NCBI GenBank assembly: GCA_030685235.1
Contig: MU839193.1
Location: 62,001-126,000 of the forward strand
Direction of reading: 5' to 3'
From: Copromyces sp. CBS 386.78
Taxonomy: Eukaryota; Ascomycota; Sordariomycetes; Sordariales; Sordariaceae
Length of the DNA: 64,000 nt
Shown: positions 8,913 to 20,679 of the stretch, piece by piece
How the letters are laid out: every line of letters begins with the position of its first letter
Numbering within the stretch: the stretch's first letter is position 1
The notes under the pieces: generated by a model
Seen by the model: the letters and a program-made list of their open reading frames with translations, nothing else
Told to the model about the DNA's origin: nothing
The model's database searches: none
Position numbers and translations under genes: made by a program

Positions 8913-11900
8913 ACATGGTCGCCGTGTACATAGGTAGGTAGAGTTCCATTGCCGCTGCAGAGTCCGCAGAGCCGCCAAGAGAGAAAATCGCTTCATGAGT
9001 GCATTGGAGAAGAGTTGCAAGCAAGCATATCACAAAACGCATTCCCTTGGTGGTTGGTTGGTTGCCTGGTTTTCCATTCACCGTGGTAGACCATCGCTCC
9101 CTGCCTTCTCTTTCCCATGCAACGCAGTCAGTAGGTAAAACTATAACGACTTTCCTAATGCATTCGTGTATCGTGTAGTTGACGCGGCTGTTGGGTCCAA
9201 GGCTGCTGTGACAGCCCTGCTGTGACAGCCCTGCTTCGGCCTTGCCCTGCTTCTACACAACGCAGTGCGAGGGAAGAAAAAAAAAGAAGAAAAAAAAGGC
9301 GTAAAAGAAACCTCAGGCATGGAAAATGGCGCCGAAAGCGTTTATTGGTTTCGAGTGTTGGAAAACTGTCGGTCGATCCTTGGAAGATCTGTGTAACAAC
9401 GGTGGGTGGCTCGGCTCGGCGTTTCGCTATCGGTATTTGCCGTACGGTGCTGTGGTATACGCAGTAAGTTGTTGCTCCCTGGTGACAACTACCTTATGTA
9501 ACTGCCTTCTGCCTCACGGTGAAATCAAGGCTGATCGATATATGAAGATGACACTCACAAGGCGTCGAACCGTGAAGGACGTCGTCAAACGTCCAAGGAT
9601 TTGTATGTTGAGGTTTCTTTCCTCTGCCCCGTTAAAGCCGTTGAGACCCACCAAAAAAAGCCCGACTTTCATCCGGATTCCACCCGGCGGCCCCGGGTTT
9701 TTCAATCTCCGGTCCCCTGTCCCCGTGGTGTAATGCAACGGTATTTTACAGCGGAACCTGACGGCAATCATTCATGCTTTCACGGCGCGGAAACTCCGTG
9801 CCGTAGTGACCGGCGGACAACCAGCACGCCCAGCGCTAGTGTGTAGCCGGTCGCGCTATACAGTACGTGGCCGATCTTGACGATGAAGATCACCGGTTTG
9901 TAGCGTTGATGAATGGACCCCGAAAAGAAATGACCAGGTAACAATGAGGCGAGCACAATACGGAAAAATTGTATAAGATCAGGGAGGATTTGTCACCGCT
10001 ATGCTATGCTGAATCTTTCAGGGATAGGTATGGAAGGACGGCCATGATTATCTGATGGTTCTGTCGATAGTCGAAGTGCTAGCGAACGCAGGGGTTGATA
10101 GTGATGAGGTTGTTAAACCGCCATGCCTGCCATGCCTCCCTCCCTCCCTTCCTCCCCATTGTGATTTGAACCACACAACTCCATTGACGATTGTTCCATC
10201 TGCAAGATCATCACGAGACCAACTGCCCCCGGAAGGTTGGTCTCGCCGTTCGTTGGTCTCACCTTCAAGCAAAAAAAACCGACGAACGGTGAGTTGTTGC
10301 CATCAAGAGTCTTGGCGTGTTTGGGATGAACTTTACTCCTGCATCCGACTGCATTCTGCTGCATTCACCATTCCACCGAGCACCGTCGTCGCCGCCGCCT
10401 CTTCCACTTCCGCTCTTCCGGACCTCTCAGACCTTCCATCTGCGGTGAGCGATTGACTTGTCGACATCCGATGACTTCGGATAGACGAACGAGCGAACAA
10501 ATGGCCTTTTTCGCCGAGAAACCAAACAAACCCCGGCTTGGGAGAAAAGTCGAACTCGAGAAAAAAATCCGGAGGCGGGAAAAACAGGCGCACGCATGAA
10601 AGTGCATGCATTGATGGTTGTGGATTTGTCGGTGGTTCCCTTCCTGTGGTTCAATCAAGAGATGCAGCGAGTGGAACTTTGTTCTTCAATGCCGTGGTTG
10701 GCGATGGTGGACTGGATGGTATATACGCTATGCTACGCTACACCGTACACAGAAGAGAAGAGAGGATCACTGCTGCCCTGCACTGATAATTGGACTAGTG
10801 CAGTGTCGGTAACTTTCGTGTAATGGTATCGATGGTTACAACGTTATAACCACGGACTAAATTCCGCGATGTTCCCGATCATGGGGGAGTCTATCAAATT
10901 CGAAATGTGGGTTATGCAGGTAACAAAAATCTCACCTCTGAAACTGCAGAATAGTCGAAACTCTGAGGATCTCGCGGAAGAAGTGGCGGCCGGTTGCAAT
11001 CAGCATCATTCATGCTCCAGCAGTCCAGTTAGAAAACAGGAAGTGGGAGGAAAAGAAAGAAGAATATGCAACCCGCAAGATTTGCACAAAGGGTGGTGGG
11101 AGTGTGGGAGGAGTGGGAGCATGATGGTACACTATTCTAATGTGTAGATGAGAAGAGTTTTTTGGGTCTCAAATGCACAATCTCCAAACCTCTACCAGGT
11201 TCGCATTTTGCCATTCATCAATGTCCGATGTCATCATCAATGGACGGGAAGAAGTCGCTCCTCCGGGCCCTCCGCGTGCGCTCGCCTTCCTTTCAGCTCA
11301 GTCAGCACTCGGCACTCTAGACTAGCACAGCTCTGGGTCTCTTGACTCACCCCACACCAATATTGGATCCACTCACCCAGCTGCGTGGGAGTGGATCTCT
11401 TACCTGCAAAATAGGTCTTGGCACTTAGCAATGGAATCCATTCGCTCACCTTGCTTCGAGAGGACCTTTTTTTCACCGAGGCAGGTATGAAACGCCGTCC
11501 GTCATGACGGGTCAACACAAGATTCAGCATTCAGGGGGTGCGTTCCGTGCTTTCGTTGAGGTGGAAGAACAACCTAACAAAGCAGCACATCACAGCACGA
11601 TACATACAGGCTCCAGACAGAGCACGACACAGCCCAGAACGGCCCAGGTATCTGACATGGTACTATCATGTAAAACGGGCGGGTCTGGCGGTTGAGATTT
11701 TAGATTTTAGGTATGTGGGAAATCATTCTTCACTCACCACGTGTAAAGCCCCTCCCCGTAAAACTCCCTGAATCGCGTCCGGGGGAAGAAGAATGAAAGC
11801 TCCACTCATTTTTCCGTTTTCTCGAGTTACTCGATCGGGCCGCTTCCGAGGATTCTGTGGGCTGTGTTTTGTGAAGGGATATGTTCGGTTGGCTCAAATC

Positions 11901-14900
11901 GCTGAGCTGAGCTGACATGACATGACATGACGACCACGCGAGAGAAAAGCTGTAACATGCCCTGATCACCACCGCGCCCAGCCCAGAGAATAGGGAGTTT
12001 GTGCGCCTATCTAGAATCTGTGGTGAGAGTGTGAGAATGCTTCTGTATGGACCATGGAGTGAGTACCCGACCGACCACACTATCGAAACACTATATCAAA
12101 TCAGCCGGTTTCGCGGTCACGTTACTTTCAAGCAGTGATTCCAGTGTGATCGTATTTTGCGAATTACATACGGATACGATACGCCGCACAAAGGGTACGT
12201 ACTCACCTCGACACCTAGACTCCAAGACTAGTGACTTCTGCATACAACTTACTCCATATAGCGGAGGGATAAGAGACGATAGAACATGCAAGATGAAATT
12301 ACTCCGGCACTCATGCAGCATCACAAATTTTTTGATAAGCCGATGTGTCCAACTCTGCACGCCCTCGCACGCCACTATCAGCGACACTCGTCAGTCTCAT
12401 CCGGCCTCATGAACCAACAAGAATCCAAGAAACAAGGGTAGACCGGTGGTCTTGGAACTTGGGAAGGGGGCTTGAACGGAGGACCCGCCGCCTCGTCCCG
12501 GGCACCACACCACCGGTATCACCTACATATTGTATCGCCGAGGTCCCCGGCCGGGGAAGCGTCATCGTCATTCCCCAAGTCCCCAGGGGGAGGGGGCAAG
12601 GAATCGCAAGAGTGCTCAAGGTGTTTGATCGAGATCAAATGTCGCGGATTCGGTTCGCTTCTCAGCTCATCAATGTCCAGGTCCCAGGTTTTCGTTTTTA
12701 GATATGATATGTTATGGACCGGGCCTCGGCGCGGGCGGCGGCCCCATATTCCGTATCCAGTAGGCTTCGACCCGTGATTGTTCTTTTGTTCCTTTTTTTC
12801 TGTCTTGATTTTCTTCGACATGGGGCATGGCGTGGGATGCGGGCGGTTCGGACATGGTTTTACTTGTACGGCTGGGCTGGGCTGGCCTCGCGTGCGTGAT
12901 GGTGGTGTTGCAATGCTTCGTAACAAAATGATTTCTTGCGTGTGATGACCCTTGATCATTCTCAGAATAAAGGGAGAGAGCTCTCAAACAAACAGGACAA
13001 TGCCAGATTGGATCATCCTGTTTATTGATCGTCGTCCGCATATGTTGGGTAGCATCTACTGCACACCTGTAATGTCCGGCCAAAGATTGGAAACGACCGT
13101 GAGCCGTGGTGACTGTTTCTTATGAGGTGTATGTAGACCCTCACCTCCATCATCAACGAAGCCGTAAGCGACATCTGGCGATCCGTTCATTCCACGGGGA
13201 TGCAAGAGAAGGCATGAACATACTTGTGATGCCACCACTTTACCACTTTTTCACTTTCTGTAGTCACCCACTCCGGCTCCCACACTGCGCAATATCCCAT
13301 ACCAATATCCGACGATGCGCCAAGATGTTATCACCAGAAGAGAAAAAAAAAGAGTTGCCTGTGTATGTCGCCGTTCTGGATGCCAATTTCGGATTCACCC
13401 CCAAGCATGGATGTTCCTAGATGTGTGCCTTGCTGGCCTCCAATTCGGTACCAAATAGGAGAAAATACAGGGCTGTCCATTCACGCGCATCGTAATCCCA
13501 GCAACGTCCATGTGGCGGACATGAGTTGACTAAACCCAAACCGGTCCGCGGGGCCTATTGATTTTATTTTTTTCTTGGGTCCATGCGAATTTCGAAACCT
13601 TTTTGTTTTTTTTTCTTGTTTTGTCTCGTTAGACCGTGTTGTCTGAGATTTGCGAAGTTGGTCCGGACGATCTTCAAATTCGATTCGATTGATCGTGCTC
13701 TGTAGACTCGAGCCTTCTTGGAGGTTTCGGTGGACGGAGGGAAGGAGTCCTCAAGAGAGGAGCCAGCCCCAATGTGAAGAGAAATGTGGTCCGGAAGAAG
13801 GAACTTGTTTTGGCCAACTCTAATGCCAAGACTCTATAAGTGGCTTGACGCTGAAATGAGCTACCTACAGGTCACGGGACCTGGTTGTAGAAGATTAGGT
13901 AAGATGGGGATCGCTGGCCCCAGCGGGGGGCTTGGGGGGTACAACAACGCTATCGCGGGTTACGGCAGCTGAATTTCACTGTTTTGGGCATTTCCATTTC
14001 AGCGACCATTTCACATTGAAGCCCAAAGCTGAAGGTCGTCACTCGCCAAGGCTAGCTCAACGCTCAACACGCTCCTCCTCAGTCACAACTCACGGGTTGC
14101 TGCAATGCGATACACGCCTCTATGATAAACCGGCCCCGAACCAGGAAACAAGAGGCGAGGCGCATTGAAGTTGGTGTCCCTTCATCTTCGTTGTCATGGT
14201 CAGGCGACGATAACATCCACGATGTTGACGGCGCCAAGTGAGCAGGACCCAGAAAACGATTAATGATGGACAATGGGAGCTGCATCGATCGAAGGTTACC
14301 GGTATCTTAACTCGAGAAGACTGACCCCTCTCCTCCGTTGGCATCGCATTGGCGTCGACTTGCCTTGTCCTGAAAAGAGATGCATATCAGCGATTAAGTC
14401 GGTGCAAGCAACAACACAACTGTTTGGAGGCTGTGACCGGTGCCACCACACCAGCCTTTTTTTTTATCCATGTGCCTTTCTACAGGGAACCAGCGTCGCG
14501 TTGAAACGCATAAACACTTCACAATGAAACCTCCTTTGCTCTCTTTCGACTTTCTCACATCGCCTAGTGCTTGCTGCTGCTGCCGGTGGACGGTGCTTGT
14601 TCGTCAAACATACTACTGCCAGGTGAGTTGTCACAGGCCGAGCCTAAACACGGGCAAGTCTGCTACACGCCCCGCGAGTCAGCTGGTTCTGTTACAGGAA
14701 CAACAACAAAAACAGAATCTAGCCCATCAATGAATGGAGGGAGAGAACGGTGCAGTGTCTGGCAGTGAGCCGTGAGCAGTCAAAGCAACAACAGTCCAGT
14801 CCAGATGACCGAACGCCGCAAGGGTGACCACATACACACATTTGCTGCCCGGCACTGCTTTGGGAAGGAAGCAAATTAGACACAACAGCATCACGATATC

Positions 14901-17900
14901 ACACAAGCCATGCTGGGAGCCGTTACGCCTTCCTGCGTATTCACCCTCTTTTTCTCATTCTTCACTCACACTCTCACACTCTCACATCTCTCATACCTTT
15001 ATTTTCCCCGCTTTGAACGAGTTTGCTGGTTCCGCACCGGGACAGTAAACTCTCTGTCTCTTACAAGTCCGAGGCATGTTGCCGAGTCAAGCGACAAACA
15101 GGCAATCAATCACCATGGATGGATGGGGTACATATTGAAGAAAAAGTGAATGATGTTCGCATGAAAAGGTTTCAGAGTCCAGACAATCTGCACCGTCAAT
15201 CAGTATCAGTGCGGTGCTCTCAATACCTCGAAATTACATGGACGTCCGCACCTTGAATGGCTGCGGCGTTTGCAACATGCGGATGCGGCTGGCTTCACGC
15301 CATGTTCAAAGATGGGGAGATTCGGACTTCAAACACCCACCCACCCTTTCAACTTCTTACAACAACCCCCCTCCGACTCCGACTCCGATCCGATCCAGCC
15401 GCTACCGTTTCCGTTTCTCGCATTTGCCGTTGCTGCGCCGCAGGATTTATCTACTACTAGGTCGAACCTTGAAAGGTTGGACCAACATTCATCGAACCCT
15501 TTCCTCCACATATCCCCAATATCTCCATATGCAACATGATCCTCAAGCGTGTATCATCGTACCTACCGTCGGCTATCGCGCCTCGGATTTCTACCAGACA
15601 TTTCTCTCGCCTTCCAGTGCCTATCAATGGCCTGATCTGACCTGACCTGACTTCACGCAGGCATCCCCAAAGACAACAACCCGGTCTCGAGCAAATCAGC
15701 AGCGGCAACAATAGCGAGAACCAACTACGTACAGCCACGCTGTCGTACGCTATCCTAGTCTAGTGTACTTGTGATCTTCGCCACGATAACTTCATCTTGA
15801 AGCTTGTATTCCTGCAGCTCACGAGATCTTCTCATCAAGTCTAAACCCGCACGACGAAAGTCTGTTTCATATTTTACCTGATCGCCCCAAACTCGTGGCA
15901 ACTGTGTCAGTAATTGTGCTAGTGAGTGAGTGGGTGGTGGGGCTAGTCCGAGAACACCTATACGTACATCATCTTCGTTTTTTTGTGGTGTTGGATTTCA
16001 AAGCGCATGGTACATAGTTTCCTTTCTTTAAAGTTGTGTGGTGGTTCGCTAAGTAAAGTATGTATGTACGCACGCAGTGAGCTTCAAGTTGTACGACATT
16101 TTGGTTGTGGGCAGGCAGGATAGTCTAGAGGTCAGATTGTTGTTCTACAAATAGCTTTTTGATAAAGAGTGAAAAATGTTCATGTGAAGAAGCTACCTAT
16201 TCCCCGTCCGTCTCTCCCGAGTACCGAGAGTACCGAGACTACCTATACGCCACCACCCTCGCCGAACGCCTCAGACAGACATACATCGCCTTGTGTGGTG
16301 GGCTTAGAATAGAATAGTGTAAAGCCGGTAGGTAGTGGTATATGTACCACCTTCTTTCTGTATGTATGTTCCAAGTGGCTGCTTCTACGGTAGACATATA
16401 TGTAGTCACGTCCACGATCACGTCCTCGCATATCCGTTCTTGAATCGTTTCGTTGTCGTTGGTCAGAATACAGAGATATCAAAACCAAAGAGTGGAATTA
16501 ACCCCCGAGCAGTGAGTGTCTCTTTTTCTAACACAAAAGGAGGCCCCCAAGAGGGAGACTACATAATAGGTATGTATATATGAACAACATGAACTACTTA
16601 CTTGTCTAACACTTCAGAAGCTTATCCATGTCCAGCTAAAAACCACAGTTTGCATTTCGCGTGAGAGAGGGTCCACAGGAAGGAGTGCATAGTTGAGGAT
16701 GAGAAGAACTAGAAAGGGTCTGAGACTGCATAACCACCTACATAACATAATGTCATACCAGGTGCGATGTTTGATGATCGATGGTGATGATAATGATGAA
16801 CGTAGATGGTTACGGTGTTCATATATCGAACTCCTTTCGTGCATGCAATATCATCGTTGTGCGTGCCATATAAACTGAAGATTGGCACTCAGAGGAGGGA
16901 GTTAGTTCTCTGTACACAGCTCGCGAGGTCCTCTGGAGATCATCATCCCCCACTATTCGTGTAACAATCAGCATGGCCCCCGTCATCAGGTGTTTGGATA
17001 GTTGTCACCGTAGACATTGATGTTCCCAGTACGATCCAGATCTAACTCATGGGCATTGGGTGTCTAAGACAACATCTACACTCACTGGCTAGACCCTATC
17101 GTACTGCTCTTTCTCCGGCAGGCATCGGAGAAGCTTACCCTTCGTCTACAGATGCCGAAAGGACCAGACTCTACAGACTTAACTGGGAGTTTTGGTGGTG
17201 GAGGTCGAGAAAAGGAAGCGGTAGAGAGAGTAGAAGAAAAGCATATAAACACTCAATGCAAATGTATGTAAGGTAGTCTTGACATTGCGAAGTGAAATGT
17301 GAAGTGAAATGAAGTAAAATAGTTGGCCACCTATGCTCGTCAGTGCTAGAAGCGCCTCTGACTCCGTGCGGTCTGACGATTAACGCCCATGAGTAGCAGG
17401 AGAAGACAAATAATAGGACGAAGTGAGGCAATGGATATGATCAAGGCACAATATCACATTCATTTGCCAGCACCTTACCCTGCTGACAGTTGAGCATTGG
17501 GATCCTTCCATGTGACCATTGTCTCTTCTTGGTATCCGAATACAGGAACGTGGCGCGGTATCGTCCAGGAAATCCTCCCAAATTCTTATGACTTGAGCCA
17601 CCATGTTGGTAATCCGGCGATAGCTTGTCTTGCCGTCATGACCCGTTTAGATTCTGGAGACCGCCCCTGAATGATGATGACCACGAGATAGCCTGGCCGT
17701 GGTTGAGCTTAACCCAACAAACCCCATGGCAGAGCGAAAGACTACGAGAGGACCCTGGAATCGTCTTCATTGTCGGCCCCGTGGAACCCAACTGATAGCA
17801 TGTGATCCGCCTAAGCATATCCGACCCCTGAGTTCCTGCTCCGCCAAAATCTCGCCCCGTCGCCAAGTACAGCCGTGACCAGTGATCCACAGATCCTCCC

Positions 17901-18332
17901 CCATCTCGGTGAGATTATGGAGTCTAGAGTTGGTAAGATGGCGAGATGGCGCCCACTCTTTCCAAGTTCCATCTAGACCCTGCGAGGGTGATTGGCCGGA
18001 TGTACTGGGTTCCGAGCTTCGATAGTCGCAAAGCGTCGGTGTTCTTGAGTACGCCTGATTCTTGTCCCATTCTAGCCCTACTCTCTTGACTGTCGCCCTG
18101 CTGTTTCCTCCTGGTATTCCCTTCAAGTCCGCAGCTGTCCATCCTCATGCCGTCGGGGCTGGCACTTTGTCTGGAACCCTTCTCTTCGACGATCTCCTTT
18201 TACCTAAAACCCAGTATAAACATCCCCCCCGCAACGCCAAATGTGTGATTAAAAAGGCGCAACATGATCTGGACGTGCGGCGCTAAACATTATGTAAACG
18301 TGTATTTCGTATCGCAAAGACGGAAGCTGGGT
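8913..18332. other. Gene-poor interval of about 9.4 kb
   Basis: Composition is normal (not RIP-mutated), but I found no reading frame supported by a protein family, no splice-linked exon series, and no rRNA or tRNA. Small frames are short, uneven in composition and compatible with chance. The stretch holds homopolymer T runs, CT-rich tracts (for example 14940-15000) and small pentanucleotide repeats (near 11913-11931), as often seen in long fungal promoters or untranslated leaders. A non-coding transcript is possible but the sequence alone does not show it. The 363 bp before the inverted repeat (8340-8702) are similar. Confidence 0.5.
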
Positions 18333-18853
18333 TTAGTAGCCAACGAGCATGGAGCCCTGGTAAAGCACGCCGCCGTGTCAGCTTTCAAGGTCGAGAGAGA
18401 GAAGGGAACATTCAAAGGGGAGGGGGTTAGGGGGAACCATACCGCCATGAGAACACAACATATGCTAACATACGGACTCAACCGCTCGCCTATCCTCGCG
18501 CACTTCCAGAAGATGCCCATTATGCTGTTGCAATGTCAGCAACCCTTTTCTTTGTCCTTGATCTTTCTCCTCTCAGGCCATGTCCCGTTTTCCAAGCATG
18601 GTGTTGCCAAGGGCACAGAACCGAGAGCCATGGCCACAAAGGGGCACGATAACTCACCCATCCTTGTTCCGGTCGAGGATCGCGGGGAAGATCTGATGTA
18701 CATATGTCGAAGTGCAGACGAGGAGGATGATGACTAGGAGGAGGGATTGGAAGTTGAAGAGCGCGGTCTGCGAGGATGGAGGTGGTCAGTGACGATGCCA
18801 TGGGATGGGATGGGAGGTGATGCGCCAGGAGGGTTTGGCTGATGACATACCAT
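18333..18853 (-). CDS. ksh1: Kish (Ksh1/TMEM167-type) secretory pathway membrane protein
   Basis: Kish is a tiny Golgi/early secretory membrane protein needed for constitutive secretion. Four coding exons can be joined: 18851-18853 (the ATG alone), 18658-18767, 18443-18524 and 18333-18356. They encode 72 residues, the usual family length. The protein begins MTALFNFQSLLLVIILL, followed by CTSTYVH and LDRNKDG, then the hallmark IMGIFWKCARIGERLSPYV and a second hydrophobic segment SICCVLMA. It ends GSMLVGY. Introns are 83, 133 and 86 nt and each has a CTGAC branch-point motif. The start has a good context (CCCACCATG). It lies head to head with the TAF13 gene, 768 bp away. The last, 24-nt exon is the least certain part. 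Confidence 0.9.
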
Positions 18854-19621
18854 GGTGGGCGCTTTTGATTACGGGTACGAGTACAGGTTGGCGGGAAGTA
18901 GTAGGAGTTTCTCGTCGTGCGTAGATGTGTAGAGGGTCTCCGTGTTGTCGCTCGTGACAATCGAGTGTGGAAGTGTCGTGAAAGTGGTGGTTACGTAGGT
19001 GTAGTCAGCCAGTTGTGGTTGTGAAGGCCAGGGTGTCATAGCTCCTCCCACGGGCAGCTTCCAGGGCAAAAGAGGCCCGGCGAGGCTGCGAAAGTCCATA
19101 CTTGGGGGGCCGAACAGCGGGCACCTCACGCCCGGGGGCGCGCACAGCTTCAGCTCCTCTCTCGCTCTTGGATGCGTCTGGAACCTGATTGGTCATTGGA
19201 CCCATACCACCTTGTGGAGCCACTGTTACACAAGGCGGGGGGGTTCCTGGCGCCCGTTGGGGGGCCCTTGGGGGCCTTTTCTTGGTTTGGCATTTGGGAG
19301 CCTCATTGTTTATCGATTGTTCATCATCCATCGTCATCGTTTTCGACTTCGAACCTGTCCTCCAACGAGACGTCAATCGCGCGACGTATGCGGTCGGGCT
19401 GAATGCCCTTCCACGTCGACTAAACCATCAGCCTCAAGAATACCATATTCGACTTCTCAACCGCGTGTCGCATCCTCTCCAGTCGCCAAAGCATTTGCGC
19501 TCCTCCACCACTCAACGCGACAAGGCTGATCGAGCTCTCGACCCTCAACCACCTCAACCTCTCTCATTAACCACATCACCACCCTCACGCCGGGCCTCAA
19601 GCCCACCACCACCCGCCCGCC
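18854..19621. other. Divergent intergenic region between ksh1 and taf13
   Basis: This 768-bp interval must contain both promoters. I recognise no specific operator. CT-rich and CCACC-rich pyrimidine tracts lie just upstream of the TAF13 start (19540-19621), typical of fungal 5' leaders. Confidence 0.5.
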
Positions 19622-20303
19622 ATGGAACCTCGCGCCCGCGCCGGCAAAAATGTCGGCAAAATGAATTTTAACCACAACGAGCGTACGTTTCCCCCCCACC
19701 CCCTCTCCTGCCTTCCCATGCCACAACCACTAACTTTTTACTTCCTTTCCCCCACAAACAGTAGCCCAACTCCTCTACGGCCACGGCGACCTCAAAACCC
19801 CGCTGCCCGAAACCGTCCGCGTGCTCGACGAGCTCATAACCGATTTCATCCAAGGCGTCGGGTTCGAAGCCACCCGCGCGGCGCACCACGCCGGCCGCCA
19901 AAAGGTGAAATTTGAAGATTTCGAGTTCGCCATGCGTCGCAACCCGCGATTTATGGGCAAGATCCAGGAAGTCTTTGAAAAGAAAAAGGAGATTGAGGCG
20001 GCGCGGAAGAACTTCAATATTGAAGATCAGCTGATGAAGGATGCTGATAAGGAGGAGAAGGAGAAGGAGAAGAAGGGTGGTGATAAGGGTGATAAAGGTG
20101 GAAAGGACGGGGGAGATAAGGGTGTGGGGGACAAGGCAGGAGGAGACAAGGAAAAGGGCCCGGGATCAAGTGTCTCGGGCTCGACGGGAACAAAGAGGAA
20201 GAGACAGCAGCAGAGTGACATGTTGGAGGATGAGGAGTTGGATGAGTTGGATGATGATTTGGAAGCTGAGGCGGATATTGGCACGGCGGCGAAGAGGAGG
20301 TAG
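19622..20303 (+). CDS. taf13: TFIID subunit 13 (TAF13), histone-fold protein
   Basis: TAF13 pairs with TAF11 through a histone fold inside general transcription factor TFIID in the nucleus. Exon 1 is 19622-19682 and exon 2 is 19762-20303, with a 79-nt intron between them; the product is 200 residues. The fold starts at about residue 20 with LAQLLYGHGD, continues VRVLDELITDFIQ, and ends with KVKFEDFEFAMRRNPRFMGK and the FEKKKEIEAARKNF helix. This is a close match to TAF13/SPT3-type histone folds. The C-terminal half is a low-complexity Lys/Gly/Asp tail followed by KRKRQQQSD and an acidic stretch; the core family is shorter. The start codon is in a good context (CGCCATGG). Confidence 0.92.
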
Positions 20304-20679
20304 GATCTCCTTGGGTGGAAACGTCGTTGAGAGTATTCGTTCGGTCTTCGATCCGAGTTTCTTTTTCCCCCTTCCTTCTTGGTCTCGGAGGTTTCCGGCT
20401 GAAAGGGGTTGTTGGGTTATGGTTCTGCTGAATGGCTCAGAAAAGACGGCCAAGGACAGCAGCATAACATTCTTTTGTTTTTGAGAATATGCATAGCGAG
20501 GCGTTAAGGAATGGATATGGGTATGGTTTAGTCAGGTTGGTCAAACATAATGGACATCGCCATGAACGCTCTTGGCTGCAAGTTTGAGATCCTTTCTATT
20601 TCTCTATAGACACAACAGCTTATTTGTACAGTATTGGTATCATCAGCATTCCTCTTTTCCTACCAGTCCTTCGTCAACC
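20304..20679. other. Convergent 3' region between TAF13 and macro-domain gene
   Basis: The two genes run toward each other, so this 376-bp stretch holds both 3' untranslated regions. Nothing else is visible. Confidence 0.5.

Noticed and set aside
9326..9733. 135-codon plus-strand frame in the gene-poor interval
   Set aside because: Overlapping frames of similar size exist on both strands, with no family likeness and no splice support.
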